Assembly (NCBI GenBank): GCA_947165345.1
Contig: CAMVAA010000011.1
Coordinates: 1-32,217 of the forward strand
Length of the DNA: 32,217 nucleotides
Source: an uncultured Bacteroidales bacterium
GTDB taxonomy: Bacteria; Bacteroidota; Bacteroidia; Bacteroidales; P3
Direction: 5' to 3'
Position numbers and translations under genes: made by a program. Below are positions 18,002 to 26,018 of this stretch, one piece after another (position 1 is the stretch's first letter; each line of letters starts with the position of its first letter). The notes under the pieces were generated by a model, which was not told the origin of the DNA, did no database searches, and worked only from the letters and a program-made list of their open reading frames with translations.

Positions 18002-18072
18002 CTTAACTTATAACTCATAACCCATAACCCATAACCAATAACCCTTAACTCATAACTCTTAACTCATAACTC
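18002..18072. repeat. Degenerate 7-bp tandem repeat (YWTAACY), about 10 copies
   Basis: cttaact tataact cataacc cataacc cataacc aataacc cttaact cataact cttaact cataact; overlaps the 3' end of the thioesterase CDS. Confidence 0.9.
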
Positions 18073-18790
18073 TGATCTTCGCCAGCGCGCTGAGCCCCGT
18101 GCTGTTGGTCACCTGGGCGCTGTACGTGCTCTCGTCGTCGCGCCGCACATACACCGCCACCGTGTCGCCCGGTTTGGTCTCGTGCTGGAAATTGAGTTCT
18201 ACCGAGAACGGCCGCGTCTCGTCGAATCCCTGCTCGTGGAGCGCGTCGAAAATCCACTTTATGTACTCCGAGTTGTTGACGTGGTTGGTGTGGTCTATCA
18301 TCGAATGGCGTGTCGTCATGCTGAAAGCCCTGTCCTCGTCGGTGAACGGCGCCACTCTCAGCCTGTCGAGGCTCTGGCGCTCTGTGGCGCACTCGTCGAC
18401 CACGGTATAGGCTTGTATGTGGTCCTTCAGCCGCACAGCGCGGCGCTGGGTGTAGTCTATCAAGGTCCAGTACGACGTGCCGCGCAGCAGCTCTTTCCCC
18501 TCGGCGTCGAACATCGAGTAGTCGCGGAAGGCGAACAGTCCGTCGTTGCCGCGCGCCCATGTGTTGAGCTCTACGGGTTCGAAGGCTCGCGGACGGCGAA
18601 GCAGCTCGTAGTACGACCTGACGATGACCCACGCCAGGTTATTGTCGATGAGGCTGTTGAACCCCACTCCGAGTTTGTTGGCATGGTATTCCGAAACCTC
18701 TTGGCAGAGTCTGACCGCCGCCCACGTGTGCATCACGTCGGCAGAGTCGCAGAGGTACGACGGTATGTCGTTGTGTATCGTGTGTTTCAT
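18059..18790 (-). CDS. Acyl-ACP thioesterase (FatA/hotdog family)
   Basis: MKHTIHNDIPSYLCDSADVMHTWAAVRLCQEVSEYHANKLGVGFNSLIDNNLAWVIVRSYYELLRRP...DHTNHVNNSEYIKWI. Confidence 0.85.
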   Translation of the reverse strand: MKHTIHNDIPSYLCDSADVMHTWAAVRLCQEVSEYHANKLGVGFNSLIDNNLAWVIVRSYYELLRRPRAFEPVELNTWARGNDGLFAFRDYSMFDAEGKELLRGTSYWTLIDYTQRRAVRLKDHIQAYTVVDECATERQSLDRLRVAPFTDEDRAFSMTTRHSMIDHTNHVNNSEYIKWIFDALHEQGFDETRPFSVELNFQHETKPGDTVAVYVRRDDESTYSAQVTNSTGLSALAKIRVMS

Positions 18791-18794
18791 TGTC

Positions 18795-20585
18795 TTACAT
18801 GCGTTCCGGCACTTCTATGCCGAGTATATTCATGGTGTTCTTCAAAGCCTGTGCCACGGCGGCGCACAGGGCCACCCTGAAGGCCTTGATGTCGGGGTTG
18901 GCTTCGCGCAGTATCGGCGTGTCCTGGTAGAAGCTGTTGAAGGCCTTGGCGAGGTCGTAGGCATAGTTGGCCACCATGGCGGGGCTGTAGGCCTCGGCGG
19001 CGGCGCGTATCGTGTCGGGCAGGGTGTGGAGGGTGGTGAGCACTCCCCTCTCCTTCTCGCCAAGCACCACGCCCTCGAGGGCTGCGGGGTTCCATTCCGT
19101 GACGTCGCCGGCCTTGCGCACTATGCTGCGTATGCGGGCATGCGTGTACTGGATGAAGGGGCCCGTGTTGCCGTTGAAGTCGATACTCTCGGCCGGGTTG
19201 AAGAGCATGTTCTTCGTCGGGTCCACCTTCAGTATGAAGTACTTCAGCGCACCGAGGGCGAGGATGTGGTAGAGGTGGCGCTGCTCGTCGGCCGGCAGCT
19301 CGTCGTTCTTGCCGTGCTCGCGGCTCATCTCCTCCGCGGTGCGCTCCATCTCGTCCACAAGGTCGTCGGCGTCCACCACGGTGCCCTCGCGCGACTTCAT
19401 CTTGCCGTTGGGCAGCTCCACCATGCCGTAGCTCAGGTGGTAGACCTTGTCGGCCCACGGGAAGCCGAGCTTCCCGAGTATGAGTTTCAGCACCTTGAAG
19501 TGGTAGTTCTGCTCGTTGCCGACCACGTAGATGAGCTGGTCGGCCTGGAAGTCGTTGTGGCGCAGCAGGGCGGTCCCGAGGTCCTGGGTCATGTATACGC
19601 TGGTGCCGTCGCGGCGGAGCAGGAGCTTTTGGTCAAGCCCGTCGCCCGTAAGGTCGCACCACACCGAACCGTCGTCCTTGCGGTACAGCACTCCGAGGTC
19701 GAGCCCCTTCTGCACCAGCTCTTTGCCGAGCAGATAGGCCTGCGACTCGTAGTATATCTTGTCGAAGTGGATGCCGAGGCGGTTGTAGGTCTCGTCGAAG
19801 CCGGCATAGACCCACCCGTTCATGGTCTCCCACAGGCGGCGCACCTCCGGGTCGCCTTCCTCCCAGCGTTTGAGCATCTGCTGGGCCTCGACCATGAGGG
19901 GGGCTTCGCGCTTGGCCTGCTCCTCGTCCATACCGTTGTCGGTGAGCTGTTTGACCTCTTCTTTATAGTGCTTGTCGAACTCCACATAGTATTTGCCCAC
20001 AAGGTGGTCGCCTTTCACTCCGGTCGTTTCGGGGGTCTCCCCGTTGCCGTAGCGCTGCCAGGCGAGCATACTCTTGCAGATGTGGATGCCGCGGTCGTTG
20101 ACGAGGTTCACCATCTTCACATTGGCCCCTGCGGCCGAGAGCAGCTGGCTCACCGACCACCCCAACAGGTTGTTGCGTATATGCCCCAGGTGGAGCGGCT
20201 TGTTGGTGTTCGGGCTGCTGTATTCTATCACCACGGGCTTGGCGTTCTCGTCGGCCGCTGTCAGGCCGAACGTACTCTCCCCTGCCCTGTCGTGCAGGAA
20301 GGCAAGCCAGTAGCGGTCGGCAATCTCCAGGTTAAGGAACCCTTTGACCGTGTTGAACGACGCCACCTCCGGCAGCCGCGCCTGCAGGGCGGCGCCGATC
20401 TCGTTGCCCACCGCCTCGGGGCTCTTGCGGGCCTGTTTCACGTACGGGAACACCACGAGGGTGTAGTCGCCTTTGAATTCGCGCCGCGTGCCCTGCAGCG
20501 TGATGTCGGCCGGCGTTGATTGTATGCCATAGAGCTCTTCTAAGGTTTCAGCAATGGCGGCTGAAAGTCTGTCTGTTATATTCAT
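18795..20585 (-). CDS. argS: Arginyl-tRNA synthetase
   Basis: SSPNTNKPLHLGHIRNNLLGWS (HIGH motif), KMKSREGTVVDADDLVDE (KMSK region), C-terminal LGIEVPERM. Confidence 0.96.
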   Translation of the reverse strand: MNITDRLSAAIAETLEELYGIQSTPADITLQGTRREFKGDYTLVVFPYVKQARKSPEAVGNEIGAALQARLPEVASFNTVKGFLNLEIADRYWLAFLHDRAGESTFGLTAADENAKPVVIEYSSPNTNKPLHLGHIRNNLLGWSVSQLLSAAGANVKMVNLVNDRGIHICKSMLAWQRYGNGETPETTGVKGDHLVGKYYVEFDKHYKEEVKQLTDNGMDEEQAKREAPLMVEAQQMLKRWEEGDPEVRRLWETMNGWVYAGFDETYNRLGIHFDKIYYESQAYLLGKELVQKGLDLGVLYRKDDGSVWCDLTGDGLDQKLLLRRDGTSVYMTQDLGTALLRHNDFQADQLIYVVGNEQNYHFKVLKLILGKLGFPWADKVYHLSYGMVELPNGKMKSREGTVVDADDLVDEMERTAEEMSREHGKNDELPADEQRHLYHILALGALKYFILKVDPTKNMLFNPAESIDFNGNTGPFIQYTHARIRSIVRKAGDVTEWNPAALEGVVLGEKERGVLTTLHTLPDTIRAAAEAYSPAMVANYAYDLAKAFNSFYQDTPILREANPDIKAFRVALCAAVAQALKNTMNILGIEVPERM

Positions 20586-20618
20586 CTATATATATTTTTA
20601 TCCCTTTTTGCGAAGATG

Positions 20619-20626
20619 CAAATTTA
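20619..20626 (-). promoter_or_regulatory. Bacteroidetes-type -7 element TAAATTTG upstream of argS
   Basis: CAAATTTA on + = TAAATTTG on -, 33 nt upstream of the argS ATG. Confidence 0.55.
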
Positions 20627-20763
20627 CATATTTTTTCCGAAACGGCGACAAAATGTGGCAAAAAAGGTATACGAAGAATATTTTTGAAGCCCGGGTACAA
20701 TAAAAGACGTCATCGGTGCGTTGTTAGCACAGAATTGATAAAAACACCCAAAACCATTACAAA

Positions 20764-21525
20764 ATGAGAAAACATATTGTGGCCGGCAACTGGAAGATGA
20801 ACATGACGTTCTCCGAGGCCGATGAACTGCTCGACGAACTGATGTCCGAGCTTGAGAAAGTGACCCTTCCGCGCGATACGCAGGTGATTGTTTGCCCACC
20901 ATTCCCTTATATCGAGATGGCAAGCGACTATGCCAACGACAGCTATTTCACTGTGGGCGCGCAGGACGTCAGCGAGCATGAAAAAGGCGCCTACACCGGC
21001 GAGGTGAGTGCCGCCATGCTGGAAAGCTGCGAGATAGACTACTGCATTGTTGGACACTCGGAGCGCCGCGCCTACCACGGCGAGACCGACGCTCAGGTGG
21101 CCGCCAAGGTGGACCAGCTCCTTGCCCACAACCTGAAGCCCATCGTCTGCGTCGGCGAGGTGCTGGAAGAGCGCGAAAGCGGCCGGCAGCAGGAAGTGGT
21201 GAAACGCCAAGTCGAAGGCGGCCTCTTCCACCTCGACGCCAACCAGATACAGCAGGTCGTGATTGCCTATGAGCCCGTCTGGGCCATCGGCACCGGCAAG
21301 ACGGCCACACCCGACCAGGCCCAGGAGATGCACGCCTTCATCCGCTCCCTGCTGAAAGAGAAATACGGCGCCGCTGTGGCCGACGAGATCAGCATCCTCT
21401 ACGGCGGTAGCTGCAAACCGTCCAATGCCAAGGAGCTGTTCAGCAATCCCGACGTGGACGGCGGCCTGATAGGCGGTGCCTCGCTCAAAGCCGGCGACTT
21501 CATGGGCATTGTCACCAGCTTCTGA
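20764..21525 (+). CDS. tpiA: Triosephosphate isomerase
   Basis: MRKHIVAGNWKMNMTF, GHSERRAYHGE, AYEPVWAIGTGKTATP, YGGSCKPSNAKEL. Confidence 0.98.
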   Translation: MRKHIVAGNWKMNMTFSEADELLDELMSELEKVTLPRDTQVIVCPPFPYIEMASDYANDSYFTVGAQDVSEHEKGAYTGEVSAAMLESCEIDYCIVGHSERRAYHGETDAQVAAKVDQLLAHNLKPIVCVGEVLEERESGRQQEVVKRQVEGGLFHLDANQIQQVVIAYEPVWAIGTGKTATPDQAQEMHAFIRSLLKEKYGAAVADEISILYGGSCKPSNAKELFSNPDVDGGLIGGASLKAGDFMGIVTSF

Positions 21526-21604
21526 ACGCATCTATGACAGACAGTGCCAGCCGTGTGAGTCCTCGCCCATACGCTGGCACTTGTTGTATGACCAGACAGA
21601 CTCC

Positions 21605-22819
21605 ATGTCGTTCGAACAGTTTGTAGCCAAGCGTTTCATGCCCCGTCGTGGCAACGACAGCGGCTTCTCGGGCCCACTGTCTCGGATTGCTGTGGCCGCC
21701 ATCGCCCTCGCCATCCTGGTGATGGTCATGGCCGTGAACATCCTCCACGGATTCCAGCACCATATCGCAGAGAAGGTGTCGGCATTCGGAAGTCACATCA
21801 CCGTCGAAAGCTACGCCGGCGGTCAAGGCTACGAGGGCGAGTTCCCCATCGTGGCAGACAGCCTCACGTGGAACACGCTCGCCGCCACGGAGGGCGTAAA
21901 GCACGTGCAGTGCTATGCCACCAAAGGCGGTATGGTGAAGACCGAGGACCAAATCTACGGCATTCTGCTGCGCGGTCTCAGCCCCGGCTACGACACCTCC
22001 TTCTACGCCACCTGCCTGAAAGATGGACACCTGCCCGTCGAAGACAACCAAGTGCTCGTCTCCGCCACCATAGCCTCGCGGCTGAAGCTGCACACTGGCG
22101 ACAAGATGCGCACCTACTTCTGGCAAGGCGACAACTACCGCGCTCGCGCCTTCACCGTGTCTGGCATCTACAGCACCGACCTCTCAGAGGTCGACGACCA
22201 TTGCGTCCTCGGCACCCTGCATACCGTCCAGCGGCTCAACGACTGGGACGACAACCAGGTCGGCGGCTACGAACTCCTCATCCACGACATGGACCGCCTG
22301 GATGCCGTCACGGCCAGTGTCCGCGCCGCCATGCCCTACCACCTCGGCATACACAACGTCGTCGAGGCCAACCCCGCCCTCTTCGCATGGCTGGACCTCC
22401 TGAACAGCAACATCACACTCATTCTCGCCATCATGTGTGTCGTATGCGCCGTGGCCATCGTCTCGGCAATGCTCATCATGATCTTCGAGAAGCGCAGCAC
22501 CATCGGCCTGCTCAAAGCCCTCGGCGCAAGCTCCAAGTCCGTCCGTAAGATATTCATCATCAAAGGCATTGAGGTCATCCTCAAAGGCATCCTCATCGGC
22601 GACATCCTCGCGCTGGCCCTGAGCCTCGTACAGCTGAAATGGCAGCCTGTCAGACTCGACCCCGAAAGCTACTCCATGTCCCACGTCCCCGTCGAAATCG
22701 ACCCCCTCGTCTACGCCGCCGTCAGCATCGGCGTCGCCGTCCTCTGTCTCGCCGCACTCCTCCTCCCCGCCTCATACATCGCCAAAACCTCCCCCTCACT
22801 CACCACCCGCGAACAATAG
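21605..22819 (+). CDS. LolC/LolE/FtsX-type ABC transporter permease
   Basis: Likely start MSFEQFVAKRFMPRRGNDSGFSGPLSRIAVAAIALAILVMVMAVNILHGFQHHIAEKVSAFGSHI; C-terminal FtsX TMs (IVSAMLIMIFEKRSTIGLLKALGASSKSVRKIFIIKGIEV). Confidence 0.9.
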   Translation: MSFEQFVAKRFMPRRGNDSGFSGPLSRIAVAAIALAILVMVMAVNILHGFQHHIAEKVSAFGSHITVESYAGGQGYEGEFPIVADSLTWNTLAATEGVKHVQCYATKGGMVKTEDQIYGILLRGLSPGYDTSFYATCLKDGHLPVEDNQVLVSATIASRLKLHTGDKMRTYFWQGDNYRARAFTVSGIYSTDLSEVDDHCVLGTLHTVQRLNDWDDNQVGGYELLIHDMDRLDAVTASVRAAMPYHLGIHNVVEANPALFAWLDLLNSNITLILAIMCVVCAVAIVSAMLIMIFEKRSTIGLLKALGASSKSVRKIFIIKGIEVILKGILIGDILALALSLVQLKWQPVRLDPESYSMSHVPVEIDPLVYAAVSIGVAVLCLAALLLPASYIAKTSPSLTTREQ

Positions 22820-22936
22820 CCCCACCACTCCCCCCCCAAACCCCAACCCAAAAACCCCAACCCCCCAACCCTAACACCTAAACCTTAAACCCTACCCCTT
22901 AAACAACCCCTCAAACTCCTAATCCTCCTCCTCACC
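22820..22936. repeat. 117-nt G-free, C/A-rich low-complexity tract; G-quadruplex potential on the minus strand; contains heptamer-like (AACCCTA) units
   Basis: No G on the + strand between 22819 and 22937; minus strand contains GGGGGGTTGGGGTTTTTGGGTTGGGGTTTGGGGGGGG. Confidence 0.92.
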
Positions 22937-24406
22937 GTCGCCCTCGCCCTCCTCGCCCTGTGGCAGGGTCAGACCGTCGCCGACCAGGTCCGCCAGAGCG
23001 AAGAGGCCAAAGTGCGCCTTTGGGCCGCCGCCATCGAACAGCGCAGCAATATGGTTGGTGCCACCCAGCGCTTCTTCGCACAGGCCACCCTCGACGAGCA
23101 GCGCAAAATGAAACTCTACACCGACATACTCCAGTCCTTCAACGACCCTGACCTCTCTGCCGACCTCCGCTTCAGCCTCGCCTACGTAAACTACATCGTC
23201 GACAGCAGCCACACCCCCATCATCATCACCACCGCCAAAGACTCCGTCATCACCGTCCCTCAAGAACTCGCAGGACAGAAACTCAGCGGACAGCTCCTCC
23301 AGGAATACAGCGTCAACAAGCCCTACACCTACAACCTCTGGGGCATGCCCATGACACTCTACTATAAAGAGTCCGAGAACTACACCCAGCTCCGCGATGT
23401 CCTCGACAGCTTCGTCGGCTCCTTCCTCTCCGACATCACACAGAACTCCGTCCTCGTACCCGTCGCCATCGTCGACAGCTCCCGCACACAGCTCCTCGCC
23501 TTCGGCAACCTCGACTCCTCACAGTTCGACACCGAGGCCAAACTCGCCGACCTACTCCAGAGCATGGCCAGCCACAACGACCCCATCCAGCTCACCCTCC
23601 GCGACCGCCCCATCTTCGTCTACTACTCCCCCACCCCTCTCCTCCGCTCCCTCCGCTGGCTCCCTATCTTCTACATCTTCATCGCCGCCGTCCTCCTCCT
23701 CGTCAGCTACTACCTCTTCCGCACCTCCCGCACCATGGAGCAGAACCGCATCTGGGTCGGCCTCGCCAAAGAAACCGCCCACCAGCTCGGCACTCCCCTC
23801 TCCTCCCTCCTCGCCTGGACCGAATACCTACGCGGCAAACAATTCACCGACGAATACGCCTCCGAAGTCGAAAAAGACCTCCACCGCCTCGAGACCGTCG
23901 CTCACCGCTTCTCCAAGATAGGCTCCCTCCCAGAACTCAAAGACCAGGACGTCCGCGCCGCCACCCTCGACGCCGTCCAGTACCTCCAGAGCCGCTCCCC
24001 TCGCCGCGTCCGCTTCGTCGTCTCCTTCCCAGACGACCAGCAGTTCACCGCTCCCCTCAACAGCTACCTCTTCCAGTGGGTAATAGAGAACCTCTGCCGC
24101 AACGCCATCGACGCAATGGACGGCAACCCCGCCGACGGCGACCGCCAGAGCGTCGTCTCCATCGTCGCCTCTCAGGACGCACGCAACATCTACATCGACG
24201 TCTCCGACACCGGCCGCGGAATGACGCCCGCCGTCCAGCGACACATCTTCGACTCCGGCTTCTCCACCAAAAACCGCGGCTGGGGCCTCGGCCTCCCACT
24301 CGCACAGCGCATCATAAACCAATACCACCGCGGGAAGCTATACCTCAAATACTCCCTCCCCGGCCAAGGCTCCACCTTCCGCATCGTCCTGAAGAAGAAA
24401 ACCTGA
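22910..24406 (+). CDS. Membrane sensor histidine kinase; start codon unresolved (frame open from 22889, no canonical start before TM1)
   Basis: Extension of ORF 23012..24406 upstream gives LKLLILLLTVALALLALWQGQTVADQVRQSEEAK (TM1); TM2 LPIFYIFIAAVLLLVSYYLF; H-box ETAHQLGTPLSSLLAWTEYL; HATPase NAIDAM, DTGRGM, GWGLGLPLAQRI. Confidence 0.85.
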   Translation, partial: LKLLILLLTVALALLALWQGQTVADQVRQSEEAKVRLWAAAIEQRSNMVGATQRFFAQATLDEQRKMKLYTDILQSFNDPDLSADLRFSLAYVNYIVDSSHTPIIITTAKDSVITVPQELAGQKLSGQLLQEYSVNKPYTYNLWGMPMTLYYKESENYTQLRDVLDSFVGSFLSDITQNSVLVPVAIVDSSRTQLLAFGNLDSSQFDTEAKLADLLQSMASHNDPIQLTLRDRPIFVYYSPTPLLRSLRWLPIFYIFIAAVLLLVSYYLFRTSRTMEQNRIWVGLAKETAHQLGTPLSSLLAWTEYLRGKQFTDEYASEVEKDLHRLETVAHRFSKIGSLPELKDQDVRAATLDAVQYLQSRSPRRVRFVVSFPDDQQFTAPLNSYLFQWVIENLCRNAIDAMDGNPADGDRQSVVSIVASQDARNIYIDVSDTGRGMTPAVQRHIFDSGFSTKNRGWGLGLPLAQRIINQYHRGKLYLKYSLPGQGSTFRIVLKKKT

Positions 24407-24429
24407 TCCCTCCCCCACCAAGACTCCAC

Positions 24430-24454
24430 CACTTACCACTTAACACTTACCACT
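24430..24454. repeat. Short 7-bp tandem repeat CACTTAC/CACTTAA, about 3.5 copies
   Basis: CACTTAC CACTTAA CACTTAC CACT immediately downstream of the histidine kinase. Confidence 0.8.
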
Positions 24455-24540
24455 CCCTCCCGCAGCCCTCCGGTCCCTGTCGGTCATTAATCCATTATTC
24501 ACAGGCAGCGTAATATTTTTCTTAATTATAAATAAATTTG

Positions 24541-24548
24541 TATATTTG
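24541..24548 (+). promoter_or_regulatory. Bacteroidetes-type -7 element TATATTTG upstream of the lipoprotein gene
   Basis: TATATTTG in an AT-rich stretch, 78 nt upstream of ATG 24627. Confidence 0.6.
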
Positions 24549-24626
24549 CACTATTGGAAGCATCGCCTAAACCGATGCAATACATTAACACTCAATCTAA
24601 TCACAAAACCAAAAACAATATACAGT

Positions 24627-26000
24627 ATGATGAAAAAGATTATCCCCTCCCTGCTCATCTTGGCCGGAGCGGCTATGTTTTCGTCTTGTGGTCTCGACGA
24701 ATTGACCGACATAGCGAAAAACCCCATCCATGTCCGTGGCGAGGCTGACCCCAACTTCGGTCTCCCACTCGTATCCGGACAGGTGCGTCTCGACGAGCTG
24801 TTAGGCATGTTGGGAACCAGCGGCCTTGGTATGGACGAGTACATCAACCAGGACTCGAACACCATCACCCTGAAATACGACATCGACCTGAACGACACCA
24901 TCGAGGCTGGTTCGATGATAAGCGGAAGCGTATCCTCCACGTCGCCGGCGCCAGCCCCCATCCATCGCCCGGCCACCAAGCCCGGCATTGCGACCAAGGG
25001 TATGATAGACCTGAACGATACTGTTATCACGTATCCGCTGGACATCACCTTCTTCAACGACATCGACCACGAAGCCGTGAAGCCCGGCAACCTGGCCATT
25101 GAGTACCTCTGGCTCGACTTCGACGCCACCATTCTGGGCGACTGCCCCGACAACGTCCGCACGCAGATCGAGACGATGGTGAGATGCAGAATCGACCAGA
25201 TACAAATCAAATACACTACCCTGAACGGTAACATCTGCACCTACCACGATGCAGGCCTCGACGCCCTGTCCATCCCCATCAACAACATCCTCACCCCCGA
25301 AGGCAACACCATCCCCCACCAGCACATGAACCTGGCGGAAATCATAGACTCCATGCCCACCCATATCGAGATGTCGTTCAGAATCACCTTCTCGGTCGAC
25401 GAGAGCATCTACGGTACCACGTGGGACGAAATCATGAACTTCCCCGCCATGATGGACTCCATCGGCCTTACCGAGCTCTACTACTCCGGCAACGTGCACG
25501 TGGAGATGCCGCTGTCCATCAAGATCGGCAACCTCCCCTTCAACTTCCCTGTCAACCTGCCCGAAGGCACCGTGCCCGACATCAACGCCATGCTTGACAG
25601 CATCGCCAACGGTCTGGACATCAACATACAGAACTCGAGCCTCTTCCTCGCCCTCGAAAACCACATGCCCCTCGACCTCAACATCTCGGCCCGCCTCAAG
25701 AACGACGCCGGATACCTGGGTGGCAACATCTTCAGCGGCAAGGTACTCGGCGCCCCGGTCGACGCAATGGGCAACGTCTCCGGCGTGGCGGACACCGTAC
25801 TGAAAGCCACCGTCAACAGCGAAACCCTCGACCACCTGGCCCGCGCCACGGAACTCGAGGTCAAACTCGACCTCGGCACCTCGCGTGACCCGCTGGGCAA
25901 CGCACAGTTCGTGAGAATCAACAAGGACGACTTCCTCAAGATAAAGATGTTCGCCAACCTGCATGTGGGAGTCAATGCCGATATCATTGTTAAAGAATAA
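24627..26000 (+). CDS. Putative lipoprotein of unknown function
   Basis: MMKKIIPSLLILAGAAMFSSCGLDELTDIAKNP: signal peptide with lipobox FSSC; 457 aa; paired with the downstream outer-membrane protein gene. Confidence 0.8.
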   Translation: MMKKIIPSLLILAGAAMFSSCGLDELTDIAKNPIHVRGEADPNFGLPLVSGQVRLDELLGMLGTSGLGMDEYINQDSNTITLKYDIDLNDTIEAGSMISGSVSSTSPAPAPIHRPATKPGIATKGMIDLNDTVITYPLDITFFNDIDHEAVKPGNLAIEYLWLDFDATILGDCPDNVRTQIETMVRCRIDQIQIKYTTLNGNICTYHDAGLDALSIPINNILTPEGNTIPHQHMNLAEIIDSMPTHIEMSFRITFSVDESIYGTTWDEIMNFPAMMDSIGLTELYYSGNVHVEMPLSIKIGNLPFNFPVNLPEGTVPDINAMLDSIANGLDINIQNSSLFLALENHMPLDLNISARLKNDAGYLGGNIFSGKVLGAPVDAMGNVSGVADTVLKATVNSETLDHLARATELEVKLDLGTSRDPLGNAQFVRINKDDFLKIKMFANLHVGVNADIIVKE

Positions 26001-26003
26001 GCC

Positions 26004-26010
26004 AAGGAGG
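26004..26010 (+). promoter_or_regulatory. Perfect Shine-Dalgarno AAGGAGG upstream of the DUF5723-like gene
   Basis: AAGGAGG, 8 nt before ATG 26019. Confidence 0.65.
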
Positions 26011-26018
26011 ACACCATC

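Noticed and set aside
18624-20519. 631-aa + strand ORF antisense to argS
   Set aside because: Shadow ORF of argS; translation resembles a mirror of codon bias and has no recognisable domain.
22867-22901. Telomere-like CCCTAAA repeats suggesting a linear replicon end
   Set aside because: Only about five degenerate units, internal and flanked by conserved genes; more likely part of the heptamer/low-complexity family.
23397-23921. Ser/Pro/Thr-rich 174-aa + ORF inside the histidine kinase gene
   Set aside because: Alternative frame of C-rich coding DNA; composition artefact.
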